Of a stretch of DNA of 64,000 bases, positions 49,381 through 57,334 are shown piece after piece (position 1 is the stretch's first letter; each line of letters starts with the position of its first letter). This DNA comes from DASRIA01 sp963724065 (GTDB lineage Bacteria > Actinomycetota > Thermoleophilia > Solirubrobacterales > JBBDJG01). The stretch is from contig CAVRTB010000004.1 of NCBI GenBank assembly GCA_963724065.1, positions 62,001-126,000 of the forward strand, written 5' to 3'. Made by a program: the position numbers and the translations under genes. Below the pieces are notes generated by a model. The model was not told the origin of the DNA. It did no database searches and saw only the letters and a list, made by a program, of their open reading frames with translations.

Positions 49381-50832
49381 ATGGCGACGGCCGCACAGAC
49401 AACCCACGAGCTCAGCAACTTCATCAACGGAGAGTCGCGACCGGCAGCCGACGGCGCGAGCGAGCCGATTCTCAACCCCGCGACGGGCGAGCAGATCGCG
49501 ACCGCACCGCTTTCGGACCAGGCCGACGTGGATGCCGCGGTCGACGCCGCCAAGGGTGCCTTCAAGGAGTGGTCCGAGACGCCCCCGGGCGAGCGCGCAC
49601 TCGCGCTGCTGCGGATCGCGGACGCGCTCGAGCAGCACGGGGATGAGCTCTCGGGGCTCGAGTCCCTGAACGTCGGCAAGCCGATCGAGTCGATGAAGGC
49701 CGACGAGATGCCGGTGCTCGTCGACAACCTGCGCTTCTTCGCCGGCGCGGCACGGTCGCTCAACGGCATCGCAACGGGCGAGTACATGCGCGGCTACACG
49801 TCGATGATCCGACGGGAGCCGGTCGGCGTCGTCGGGCAGATCGCCCCTTGGAACTACCCGCTGATGATGGCGATCTGGAAGATCGGGCCGGCGCTGGCAG
49901 CCGGCAACACCGTCGTGTTGAAACCCTCCGAGCAGACACCGCTGACCGCCGTGCGCCTCGCGGAGCTCGCCGCGGAGCACCTGCCCAACGGCGTGCTCAA
50001 CGTTGTCCTCGGGCACGGTGAGCCCGCCGGCGCCGCACTCGTGCGCCATCCCGACGTCGCGATGGTGTCGCTCACCGGCGACGTGGCGACCGGAAAGGAG
50101 ATCGCGCGCGCCGCCGCGGACACGCTGAAGAGAGTCCACCTCGAGCTGGGCGGCAAGGCTCCGGTGATCGTGTTCGACGACGCCGACCTCGAGGCCGTGG
50201 TCGAGGGGGTGAAGGTGGCGGGCTACTTCAACGCGGGCCAGGACTGCACGGCGGCGACGCGCGTGCTGGCCGGGCCGAAGGTGCACGACGAGTTCGTCTC
50301 GGAGCTGGGGCGGGCCGTCGGGTCACTGGCGATGGGCGACCCCGGCGACGCCGACACGGAGCTCGGCCCCGTCGTGTCGCAGGCCCAGCGCGAGCGCGTC
50401 ACGGGCTTTCTCGACCGCGCCCCCGGCAACGCGCAGGTCGTGACGGGCGGGAAGGCCGCCAACGGGAAGGGCTTCTTCGTGGAGCCGACGGTGGTCGCCG
50501 GGCTCGAGCAGGGAGACGAGATGATCCAGCGCGAGGTCTTTGGGCCGGTCGTGACGGTGCAGCGCTTCTCCTCGGATGACGAGGCGCTCGCATGGGCGAA
50601 CGGCGTCGACTATGGCCTCGCGGCGAGCGTCTGGACCCGCGATGTCGGGCGCGCGATGGACGCCGCGCGGCAGCTGAGGTTCGGAACGGTATGGGTCAAC
50701 GACCACATCCCGCTCGTGTCGGAGATGCCGCACGGCGGCTTCAAGCAGTCCGGCTACGGAAAGGACCTCTCGATCTACTCGCTCGAGGACTACACCGAGA
50801 TCAAGCACGTGATGGTGAACCTGGGGCACTGA
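49381..50832 (+). CDS. Aldehyde dehydrogenase, probably gamma-aminobutyraldehyde dehydrogenase
   Basis: 483 aa. Catalytic Cys in FNAGQDCTAATR, general-base Glu in LELGGKAPVIVFDD, NAD site VVGQIAPWNYPLMMAIWKIG and the C-terminal GGFKQSGYGKDLSIYSLEDY. Similar to PatD/GabD-type enzymes and betaine aldehyde dehydrogenase. The operon makes gamma-aminobutyraldehyde the expected substrate, giving GABA. Last gene of the operon; a GC-rich hairpin follows. Confidence 0.88.
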   Translation: MATAAQTTHELSNFINGESRPAADGASEPILNPATGEQIATAPLSDQADVDAAVDAAKGAFKEWSETPPGERALALLRIADALEQHGDELSGLESLNVGKPIESMKADEMPVLVDNLRFFAGAARSLNGIATGEYMRGYTSMIRREPVGVVGQIAPWNYPLMMAIWKIGPALAAGNTVVLKPSEQTPLTAVRLAELAAEHLPNGVLNVVLGHGEPAGAALVRHPDVAMVSLTGDVATGKEIARAAADTLKRVHLELGGKAPVIVFDDADLEAVVEGVKVAGYFNAGQDCTAATRVLAGPKVHDEFVSELGRAVGSLAMGDPGDADTELGPVVSQAQRERVTGFLDRAPGNAQVVTGGKAANGKGFFVEPTVVAGLEQGDEMIQREVFGPVVTVQRFSSDDEALAWANGVDYGLAASVWTRDVGRAMDAARQLRFGTVWVNDHIPLVSEMPHGGFKQSGYGKDLSIYSLEDYTEIKHVMVNLGH

Positions 50833-50848
50833 GCGTGCCCTGTGCGTA

Positions 50849-50873
50849 GCGGGCCCGTCCACGACGGGCCCGC
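50849..50873. terminator. GC-rich hairpin after the aldehyde dehydrogenase gene
   Basis: GCGGGCCCGT pairs perfectly with ACGGGCCCGC around a 5-base loop. It lacks a U tract, so it may act as a structural terminator between convergent genes. Confidence 0.5.
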
Positions 50874-50893
50874 CGAGTCGTCCGAGGGCCCGG

Positions 50894-51055
50894 CTAGTCG
50901 GCCTTCTTCGCCATCGCGAGGATCTGCTCGCGACCCATCTGCCCGACGAGGTTCGGGTGCTCGGACTTGATGTGAGTCTCGGCCGCGGCGACCAGCTCGT
51001 CGTCGGTCTCGCCCCGCACGGTCGCGCCGCACTGGCAGTTGATCAGTTTCGCCAT
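50894..51055 (-). CDS. DUF1059-family small protein
   Basis: 53 aa: MAKLINCQCGATVRGETDDE and later HIKSEHPNLVGQMGREQIL. Two cysteines (CQC) at the start and the His-x-x-x-His spacing fit the DUF1059 family of unknown function. A strong ribosome-binding site AGGAGGAG stands before ATG. It is convergent with the aldehyde dehydrogenase and divergent from the FAH gene. Confidence 0.8.
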   Translation of the reverse strand: MAKLINCQCGATVRGETDDELVAAAETHIKSEHPNLVGQMGREQILAMAKKAD

Positions 51056-51115
51056 GATTCTCCTCCTAGTGCTCGTCCAAGTTGGCCTGTTCACGATACC
51101 GCTACCCTGCCGCCG

Positions 51116-51961
51116 ATGCGCGTCGTGAGCTACAAGGCAGACCGGGGCGTCCGCGCCGGCGTCCTGCGTGACGCGATGGTGTGGGATGCCTGGGACGCAC
51201 TGGAGCCCGGCGGTTCGCGGGTGAGCGTGCGGCAGCTCCTCGAGGCGGACCTGATCGGCGGGCTGGCCGGTGCGCTCGCCGGTGACCCGCTCCCACTCGC
51301 CGAGGTCGAGCTCCAGGTGCCGGTCCCGGACCCGGAGAAGATCGTCTGCATCGGGCTGAACTACCGCAAGCACGCCGCGGAGGCCGGGATCGACCCGCCG
51401 CCCTCCCCCACCTTCTTCGGGAAGTACCGCAACGCGCTCGTGCGGACCGGGGCAGACGTGACGCTCCCGGCGGCCAGCGAGAAGGTGGACTACGAGGCCG
51501 AGGTCGCGTTCGTGATCGGGCGGCGTGCCCGCGAGGTCTCGGAGCGCGACGCCCTCGTGCACGTGGCCGGCTACACCCTGCTCAACGACCTCTCGGCACG
51601 CGACCTCCAGTTCGCCACCCCGCAATGGATGCCGGGAAAGGTGTTCGACGGTTCCGCGCCCTGCGGGCCGGCCCTCGTCACGCCGGACGAGGCAGGCGAC
51701 CACGACGCGATCGCCGTCGCGCTGACCCTGAACGGCAAGACGATGCAGTCCGACGACACGGGCGACCTCATCTTCTCGGTGCCCGCCCTGGTCGCACAGC
51801 TCTCACGCCTGATGACGCTCGAGCCCGGCGACATCGTCTCGACCGGGACGCCGTCCGGTGTCGGCAGCGCGCGCCAGCCGCGCGTCTGGCTGGCCGACGG
51901 GGACGACGTCGTCGTTTCCTCTCCGACCCTCGGGCGGCTCGAGAACCGGATCCGGCGCTAG
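51116..51961 (+). CDS. Fumarylacetoacetate hydrolase (FAH) family protein
   Basis: 281 aa from ATG at 51116. CIGLNYRKHAAEAGIDPPPS, the metal-binding acids in KVDYEAEVAFVIGRRA, and the C-terminal LEPGDIVSTGTPSGVGSARQ are diagnostic. It probably cleaves or hydrolyses a 2-oxo acid or decarboxylates one; substrate unknown. It faces the small DUF1059 gene. Confidence 0.92.
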   Translation: MRVVSYKADRGVRAGVLRDAMVWDAWDALEPGGSRVSVRQLLEADLIGGLAGALAGDPLPLAEVELQVPVPDPEKIVCIGLNYRKHAAEAGIDPPPSPTFFGKYRNALVRTGADVTLPAASEKVDYEAEVAFVIGRRAREVSERDALVHVAGYTLLNDLSARDLQFATPQWMPGKVFDGSAPCGPALVTPDEAGDHDAIAVALTLNGKTMQSDDTGDLIFSVPALVAQLSRLMTLEPGDIVSTGTPSGVGSARQPRVWLADGDDVVVSSPTLGRLENRIRR

Positions 51962-52005
51962 CCGGAGTCCCGGCGGCCGGTCGCTAGAACGGCCTAGCCC
52001 GTGCT

Positions 52006-52122
52006 AACCCCGAGTTGCCCCACACCCCGACCGAACGTCCCGGACTGCGTGCTCGAGGCGGTATCGCGGGACGTTCGGCCACGTTGCCATCGAACCCCGG
52101 GGTGTCCGGGGTACTTGGGGTT
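52006..52122. repeat. Composite inverted repeat with copy 2 of the dispersed element
   Basis: The inner element 52031-52078 has arms CCGAACGTCCCG/CGGGACGTTCGG (12 perfect pairs), matching the copy at 11001-11048. It sits inside weaker outer arms rich in CCCC/GGGG (about 52006-52029 with 52098-52122). It lies between convergent genes and has no U tract. Confidence 0.6.
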
Positions 52123-52130
52123 GGTCCGGA

Positions 52131-52721
52131 CTAGAAGCCGTGGGGGTGCCGCGCCGTGTATGCGCGGCTCGAGCGCGCGGCCTTGCGCCAGTTCGGCCCG
52201 CGGGGACCGGGCCCCGAGGTGTCGAAGCGCAGCCCCGCGATCACGACGTATGCGTGACCGGGATTGGTGTAGACGGTGATCCACTGGCCGCGACCAGCAT
52301 CGCCCCACCCCAGAAAAGCGGTGGAGTGCAGCGGGCGTTTGATCAGTGCGCCGCCGCGCAGCGCGAAGCTGACGGCGCCCGAGCAGTCGTAGCCGGAGTC
52401 CTTGAAGCGCCTGTGGCCGCCGCCGTAGCGGTAGGGCTTGCCGGCGATCCGGTTGGCTGCGTAGATCGCGTCCTTGACCGCCTGGGGCGCAGCGGCCGGG
52501 GGGACCGCCGTCTTGCCGTCGCGCGACAGCTGCGCGGTCGGCATCGGAGTAGTGAGCGGCGCTGTCCCGATGCCGCCCGACGGGCCCGCGGGCGGGGGTG
52601 CGGGAACACCCGCGCCGCCCGTGGCCGCACCGGCAACCGGGCCGGCCGCGAGCGCGCTCGCGACGGCCAATAGAACAAATCCGGCTAGGGCGTGTGTACG
52701 TCCGAGCGCTTGGGCGCGCAA
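52131..52721 (-). CDS. Exported NlpC/P60-like cell wall hydrolase
   Basis: 196 aa from a TTG at 52721, chosen because AAGGAG lies 8 nt upstream and a signal peptide follows (FVLLAVASALAAGPVAGAAT). After a Pro/Gly/Ala linker the domain has YRYGGGHRRFKDSGYDCSGA with the catalytic Cys and later PGHAYVVIAGLRF with the His, the NlpC/P60 pattern. Its gene is headed by a c-di-AMP riboswitch, typical for peptidoglycan hydrolases of Actinomycetota, so turnover of the wall is linked to osmotic signalling. Confidence 0.88.
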   Translation of the reverse strand: MRAQALGRTHALAGFVLLAVASALAAGPVAGAATGGAGVPAPPPAGPSGGIGTAPLTTPMPTAQLSRDGKTAVPPAAAPQAVKDAIYAANRIAGKPYRYGGGHRRFKDSGYDCSGAVSFALRGGALIKRPLHSTAFLGWGDAGRGQWITVYTNPGHAYVVIAGLRFDTSGPGPRGPNWRKAARSSRAYTARHPHGF

Positions 52722-52730
52722 AGAAACAAC

Positions 52731-52862
52731 TCCTTCGTAAGCCTGCGGGGTTAGCTGACGGACTGGCGCTAAAGGAGCCTGCGCCTCCACACAACGGTGT
52801 GGATTAGCCCCAACTTCTTGGGTCCCCCGTCCTCCGCGACAGCGGAGGTTCGGCGTTTGCAC
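52731..52862 (-). promoter_or_regulatory. c-di-AMP (ydaO/yuaA) riboswitch
   Basis: On the minus strand the conserved core segments appear in order: CGCCGAACCTCC, GGGGGACCCAA, GGGGCTAATCC, then TCCGTCAGCTAACC and GCAGGC near the 3' end. Local hairpins (CCTCCGC/GCGGAGG and CCACAC/GTGTGG) fill the variable stems. The 3' end runs into the AAGGAG ribosome-binding site of the hydrolase, so c-di-AMP binding should reduce expression by hiding it or by termination. A -10-like TAGACT is at 52878-52883. Confidence 0.93.
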
Positions 52863-53002
52863 ATCTACAGCCGCGGCAGTCTAGAGGAAACCCCCGACGG
52901 CTGCACACGGTGTCAGGTACCCATCGACCCTGCCCTCCCAAACCTCTGTTCGCATGCGGGATGTGGACGCATGTGCGACATCACACTAAGGGCGGAGGGA
53001 TT

Positions 53003-54106
53003 TCAGACGGTGAACTTGCCGTCTACCTGGAGCTGCTCGCCGTCGACGGTGATGCTCCCGCCCCGGCGCAGGTCGCAGACCATGTCCCAGTGGACGGCGG
53101 AGTCGTTGCGGCCGCCGGTCTCCGGATAGGACATGCCGACCGCGAGGTGGATCGTCCCGCCGATCTTCTCGTCGAGGAGGATCTCCTTGGTGAACCTGTC
53201 GATCCCGTAGTTGGTCCCGATGCCGAGCTCGCCGAGGCGCCGCGCACCTTCGTCGGTATCGAGCGTCTTGATCAGGAACTCCTCGTTGCGCTCGGCGGAT
53301 GCGTCGACGATCTTGCCGTCCTCGAAGCGCAGCTTCACGCCCGCAACCTCGCGGCCGCCGTACACCGCGGGATAAGTGAAGGTCACCTCGCCGCTGGCCG
53401 AGTCCTCGACAGGCCCGGTGAAGAACTCCCCGTCGGGCATGTTGTGTCGGCCGTCGGCCGCGATGAAGGTTCGTCCCGAGACGTTCAGCGTGAGGTCGGT
53501 GCCCGGCCCCTGGATGCGGATCTCCTCCTTGCCCGTGATCCACTCCGCGAGGCGGTGGGTGTCCTCGGACTGGAGCCGCCAGGCCTCGACGGGATCCTCG
53601 CGGTCGCACAGGCACGCGCGGTAGTAGAAGTCCTCGTAGTCGGCCAGCGACATCTCGGCCTCGGCCGCGTATGCGTGCGTCGGGAACAACGTCAGGCTCC
53701 AGCGAAACTCGCCGGCCGCGGTGCGGCGCATCATGGTCTCCATCAACGGCTTCGCGGCCGCTTGGCGGCGTGTCTGGCGCTCGGGCTCCACGCCCGAGAG
53801 CGCGCGGGTGTTCTCGTCGGCCATCAGGCGGATGCGCGCGTCCGCGTTCTCGGCGGCCCACATCGCGGACGGCGAGATCCAGTCGAGCTGGCCGTCCTTC
53901 GCATATTTGTAGAACGACGCGGCCTGGCCCTCCATGATGAGCTCGACGATCGGCAGGCCGCCGACCTTGACGACCTCCTCGTAGACGGAGAGCGCCAGCG
54001 GCTCCGCCGCGGACTCGCCCTGGATCAAGGTGACGTCACCCTCCCCCACCCGGGCCGAGTAGTGCACCAGGATGCGGGCGAGCGCTTCTGCGCGCTGATC
54101 TCTCAC
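53003..54106 (-). CDS. M29-family (thermophilic-type) aminopeptidase
   Basis: 367 aa with GTG start. The family segment SYPETGGRNDSAVHWDMVCD carries the metal ligands His and Asp, and GRHNMPDGEFFTGPVEDS carries the ligands of the first half. Other markers are WRLQSEDTHRLAEWITG and GREVAGVKLRFEDGKIV. It removes N-terminal residues from peptides using two metal ions. The start overlaps the pdxT stop, so it is last in a pdxS-pdxT-aminopeptidase operon. Confidence 0.92.
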   Translation of the reverse strand: MRDQRAEALARILVHYSARVGEGDVTLIQGESAAEPLALSVYEEVVKVGGLPIVELIMEGQAASFYKYAKDGQLDWISPSAMWAAENADARIRLMADENTRALSGVEPERQTRRQAAAKPLMETMMRRTAAGEFRWSLTLFPTHAYAAEAEMSLADYEDFYYRACLCDREDPVEAWRLQSEDTHRLAEWITGKEEIRIQGPGTDLTLNVSGRTFIAADGRHNMPDGEFFTGPVEDSASGEVTFTYPAVYGGREVAGVKLRFEDGKIVDASAERNEEFLIKTLDTDEGARRLGELGIGTNYGIDRFTKEILLDEKIGGTIHLAVGMSYPETGGRNDSAVHWDMVCDLRRGGSITVDGEQLQVDGKFTV

Positions 54107-54741
54107 GCGGCGCTACTTCGCTCGTGAGCGGCGATGTCCTGCCGCGCGCCGAGCGCGAGGAACAGGGCGTGGATTCGAAGGTCGTCGGTCAGCTCGGGAT
54201 GAAAGGCCGCGGCGAGCATGTTGCGCTCACGCGCCACGACGGGATGCCCGTCCACTTCGGCGAGCACCTCGACCTCCTTGCCGGCGCGCTCGATCCAGGG
54301 GGCGCGGATGAACACCGCGCGCAGCGGCTCGTCGCCCAGTCCGCGGACCGTCACGTCCTGCTCGAAGCTGTGCACCTGGCGTCCGAACGCGTTGCGGCGC
54401 GCGTCGATGTCCATGAGGCCCAGATGCCCCCGATCGAGCATGATCAGCCCCGCACAGGTGCCGAGCAGTGGCCGGCCTGACCGGGCGAGGTCGCGGATCG
54501 GCCGCTCCAGGCGGTAGGCGGCGATGCCCTTCTCGATCGTCGTGCTCTCCCCGCCGGGGATGATCAGGCCGTCGAGCGCGTCGAAGTCCGTGGGGGCACG
54601 GACCTCGGCGGCGGCGGCGCCCAGCCGCTCGAGAGCGCGCCTGTGCGCCTCGAAGTCGCCCTGCACGGCAAGCACGCCGATGCGCGGCGTGGGTCCGTGC
54701 TCGTGGCCTGCCGGGGGGGTCGCCGCCGTGCTACCAGCCAC
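54103..54741 (-). CDS. pdxT: PLP synthase glutaminase subunit PdxT
   Basis: 212 aa. IGVLAVQGDFEAHRRALERLG at the start after a short extension, IIPGGESTTIEKG, the nucleophile Cys in LLGTCAGLIML, and the His/Glu pair in AAAFHPELTDD. It feeds ammonia to PdxS. It overlaps pdxS by 11 bp. Confidence 0.97.
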   Translation of the reverse strand: MAGSTAATPPAGHEHGPTPRIGVLAVQGDFEAHRRALERLGAAAAEVRAPTDFDALDGLIIPGGESTTIEKGIAAYRLERPIRDLARSGRPLLGTCAGLIMLDRGHLGLMDIDARRNAFGRQVHSFEQDVTVRGLGDEPLRAVFIRAPWIERAGKEVEVLAEVDGHPVVARERNMLAAAFHPELTDDLRIHALFLALGARQDIAAHERSSAA

Positions 54742-55615
54742 GGTGCTGGAGGAGACTGCCCGCGTCGAGCTCCTTCAGGTCGAGTCCGGGCATCGCATCG
54801 CCGAGCGCCTCCGACGCCTCGGCGATCGCCTTCGGGTCCTCGTAGTGCGTCGTCGCGTGCACGATCGCGCGGGCACGCGCCGGCGGGTCCGACGACTTGA
54901 AGATCCCCGAGCCGACGAAAACCCCCTCGGCGCCGAGCTGCATCATCAGTGCGGCGTCGGCCGGGGTTGCGAGGCCCCCCGCGGAGAAGTTGACGACGGG
55001 CAGGCGCCCCTCGGCGGCGACCGCGCGCGCCAGGTCGAGTGGGGCGCGCAGCTCCTTGGCCGCGGACGCAAGCTCGGACGCGTCCATCGAGGCGAGCCGC
55101 CTGATCCCCGATTGGATCGCGCGCATGTGGCGGACGGCCTCGACGACATTGCCGGTGCCCGCCTCGCCCTTCGTGCGGATCATGGCCGCGCCCTCGGCGA
55201 TGCGCCGCAGCGCCTCGCCGAGATCCGTCGCCCCGCACACGAACGGCACCTTGAAGCCCCACTTGTCGATGTGGTTCGCCTCGTCGGCGGGCGTGAGGAC
55301 CTCGGACTCGTCGATGTAGTCGACCTCGAGCGCCTCGAGCACCTGCGCCTCGACGAAGTGGCCGATACGGGCCTTCGCCATCACCGGGATCGTCACGGAC
55401 TCCTGAATCTCCCGGATCTTCGCCGTGTTCGCCATGCGCGCGACGCCGCCTTCCTTGCGGATGTCCGCGGGTACGCGCTCGAGGGCCATCACCGCGCAAG
55501 CGCCGGCGTCCTCGGCGATCCGCGCCTGCCCGGCGTCGGTGACGTCCATGATGACGCCGCCCTTGAGCATCTCGGCGAGACCGCTCTTCACGCGAAATGT
55601 GGCTTCCTCACGCAT
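54731..55615 (-). CDS. pdxS: PLP synthase subunit PdxS
   Basis: 294 aa. KSGLAEMLKGGVIMDVTDAG, VMAKARIGHFVEAQVLEALE with the active lysine, and LPVVNFSAGGLATPADAALM, matching the TIM-barrel family. It makes pyridoxal phosphate from ribose 5-phosphate, glyceraldehyde 3-phosphate and ammonia. A -10 box lies 8 nt before ATG and no ribosome-binding site is visible, so the mRNA is probably leaderless. PLP is needed by several enzymes in this window. Confidence 0.98.
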   Translation of the reverse strand: MREEATFRVKSGLAEMLKGGVIMDVTDAGQARIAEDAGACAVMALERVPADIRKEGGVARMANTAKIREIQESVTIPVMAKARIGHFVEAQVLEALEVDYIDESEVLTPADEANHIDKWGFKVPFVCGATDLGEALRRIAEGAAMIRTKGEAGTGNVVEAVRHMRAIQSGIRRLASMDASELASAAKELRAPLDLARAVAAEGRLPVVNFSAGGLATPADAALMMQLGAEGVFVGSGIFKSSDPPARARAIVHATTHYEDPKAIAEASEALGDAMPGLDLKELDAGSLLQHRGW

Positions 55616-55623
55616 GGGGAGTG

Positions 55624-55650
55624 AGTCTAGCCGGGCGGGATCATCGCCAA
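55624..55650 (-). promoter_or_regulatory. Promoter of pdxST, leaderless
   Basis: On the minus strand TTGGCG (55645-55650) and TAGACT (55624-55629) have a 15-bp spacer, slightly short. The ATG starts 8 nt after the -10 box. Confidence 0.45.
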
Positions 55651-55692
55651 CTCTTGCCCGCCGGAGGCCGGGCCCTGCGCCTAGGCCAGTCC

Positions 55693-55728
55693 CGCAAGAA
55701 ACCGAGTTTTGCGGCTAAGCAAAACTCG
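55693..55728 (-). terminator. Rho-independent terminator of the RpiR regulator gene
   Basis: CGAGTTTTGC (minus strand, from 55728) pairs perfectly over 10 bp with GCAAAACTCG around a six-base loop, followed by GTTTCTT, a short T-rich tract. It begins 2 nt after the stop codon of the RpiR gene. Confidence 0.8.
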
Positions 55729-55730
55729 AC

Positions 55731-56645
55731 CTACTTCAGTTTGTAGGCCTTGATCCGCTCCTCGTACGCCGCCTCGTCGTTCGAGTAGACCGCGTATGCC
55801 AGCGCCTGGATCAGCGACAGCAGCGCCGCGTGCGAGCGGGTGTACGAAGGGCTGTTGGACGAGTAGTACAGGCAGTGATTCGAGAGCTTGGTCAGCTCGG
55901 AGATGCTGGCGTCGCTGATCGCGACGGTCGCGCAGTCCCGCTTGCGGGCGAGCTTGGCCGCCCTCAGGACGAGCGCGTGCGGGCGTCCGCTGCAGAAGGT
56001 TATGACGAGGGTCTCCTCGTCGATGCGGGCGAGGCGGGCCAGCGCCTCCTGGCTCGCCGAGGCGACGACCTCCGCACGGAGGTCGAGGAGCGCGAGCAGG
56101 TGCCGCAGGTAGCTCGCGAAAAAGGCCATCTGGTCGACCCCGACCATCACGACGCGCTCCGCCCTGGCAACCAGCCCGGCGACCTCCTGGACATCGTCGA
56201 GCGTCACCCTGCGCGCGCTTTCGTCGAGGTTCACCAGGTCGGTTGCGAGCGCGGTCTCGAACTCGCTGTTGCCGAGCGTCAGCAACGCGGACTCCGAGCC
56301 CTCGCCCGAACCCGCAGCGGGCGCGTGGCTGCGGCGCTTGTACTCGTCACGCGCGGCTTCCTGAAGCTCCGGAAAGCCGTCGAAGCCGAGCGCCTGCGAA
56401 AAGCGCACGACGGTCGAGCTGGAAGTGTCGGCCCTGCGCGCGAGCTCCTCGGCCGTCTGGAACGCCGCTTCCTCGAGATGGTCGACGATGTAGCGCGCGA
56501 CGTCCTTCTGTGAGCGCGAGAATCCCTCGAAGCGATCGGTGATGTACGCGGAGAGCGTCATCCCCTTGGGAATCGGCTGCTCTGCTTCGAGCGCCGTGTC
56601 GGTGTGGCCGTTTGCGGGTCGGGAGGTACCGGAGGTTGTCTTCAT
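55731..56645 (-). CDS. RpiR/MurR-family transcriptional regulator with SIS domain
   Basis: 304 aa. An N-terminal helix-turn-helix (SQKDVARYIVDHLEEAAFQT, ELARRADTSSSTVVRFSQAL) and a sugar-isomerase (SIS) domain (RVVMVGVDQMAFFASYLRHL; DEETLVITFCSGRPHALVLR). It may sense a sugar phosphate. Target unknown: the only neighbours are pdxS downstream and alkA upstream, neither sugar related. A strong terminator follows. Confidence 0.9.
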   Translation of the reverse strand: MKTTSGTSRPANGHTDTALEAEQPIPKGMTLSAYITDRFEGFSRSQKDVARYIVDHLEEAAFQTAEELARRADTSSSTVVRFSQALGFDGFPELQEAARDEYKRRSHAPAAGSGEGSESALLTLGNSEFETALATDLVNLDESARRVTLDDVQEVAGLVARAERVVMVGVDQMAFFASYLRHLLALLDLRAEVVASASQEALARLARIDEETLVITFCSGRPHALVLRAAKLARKRDCATVAISDASISELTKLSNHCLYYSSNSPSYTRSHAALLSLIQALAYAVYSNDEAAYEERIKAYKLK

Positions 56646-56693
56646 GGCCCATGGGGTTCGACGCCCCGGACCGGCTCCCTTTTCTCGGCAGCG

Positions 56694-57329
56694 CTATTGC
56701 GGCGTGACCCGCAGCGACGCCCACAGGTACCAGGTGCCGACCGAGCGCCACGGTCGCCATGGGCGGGCGAGACGCGTGAGTCGTGGCGGCGCGGGCAACT
56801 TGCGCAGCCGATATTCGATCATCGCCGCGCGGCGCACCCCGAGGTCCCCGACCGGGAGCACGTCGGGACGGTCGAGATGGAAGATCAGGAACATGTCGAC
56901 GGTCCACTGACCGATGCCCTTGACCTGCACGAGCCGCTCCGCGACCTGCTCGTCGGAAAGGTCGTCGAGCTCCTCGAGCACAAGCTCCTTCGAGTCCACG
57001 TGCGCCGCGAGGTCGCGCAGGAAGGCGACTTTGGAGCGCGACAGGCCGGCTGCCGCCCGCAATGCCTCGGGGTCGTCCGCGAGGATCTGCCGCGGCGTCG
57101 GAGTGCGGCCGTCGAAGCGCTCGTAGAGCCTGCCCAGGATGCTGCGCGCAGCGGTGACGGACAACTGCTGACCGACGATCGAGCGCACGAGCGCGCCGTA
57201 GTGGTCGGGCGCGGGTCCGCCACGATCCGTCGGGTGGCCGAGCTTGCACGGACCGACGCGATCGATGATCGCGGCCATCACCGGGTCGGCGCGCCGTAGC
57301 TGAGCGACCGCCGCGCGGTGGTCCTTCAT
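56694..57329 (-). CDS. DNA-3-methyladenine glycosylase II (AlkA-like, HhH-GPD)
   Basis: 211 aa. The helix-hairpin-helix and catalytic Asp are in VKGIGQWTVDMFLIFHLDRP and VLPVGDLGVRRAAM. ALVRSIVGQQLSVTAARSIL is the N-terminal part of the fold. It removes alkylated bases. No adjacent ada or ogt. Starts at ATG 57329, 5 nt after the beta-propeller gene. Confidence 0.92.
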   Translation of the reverse strand: MKDHRAAVAQLRRADPVMAAIIDRVGPCKLGHPTDRGGPAPDHYGALVRSIVGQQLSVTAARSILGRLYERFDGRTPTPRQILADDPEALRAAAGLSRSKVAFLRDLAAHVDSKELVLEELDDLSDEQVAERLVQVKGIGQWTVDMFLIFHLDRPDVLPVGDLGVRRAAMIEYRLRKLPAPPRLTRLARPWRPWRSVGTWYLWASLRVTPQ

Positions 57330-57334
57330 TCCAG

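Noticed and set aside
52131..52862. A longer 243-aa form of the wall hydrolase starting at 52862
   Set aside because: Its first 47 codons are exactly the c-di-AMP riboswitch, while the TTG at 52721 has a ribosome-binding site and begins a signal peptide.
52974..52987. TGTGCGACATCACA-like palindrome resembling a CRP site
   Set aside because: The half-sites are closer together than in CRP sites and no promoter is positioned for it; one occurrence is not enough evidence.
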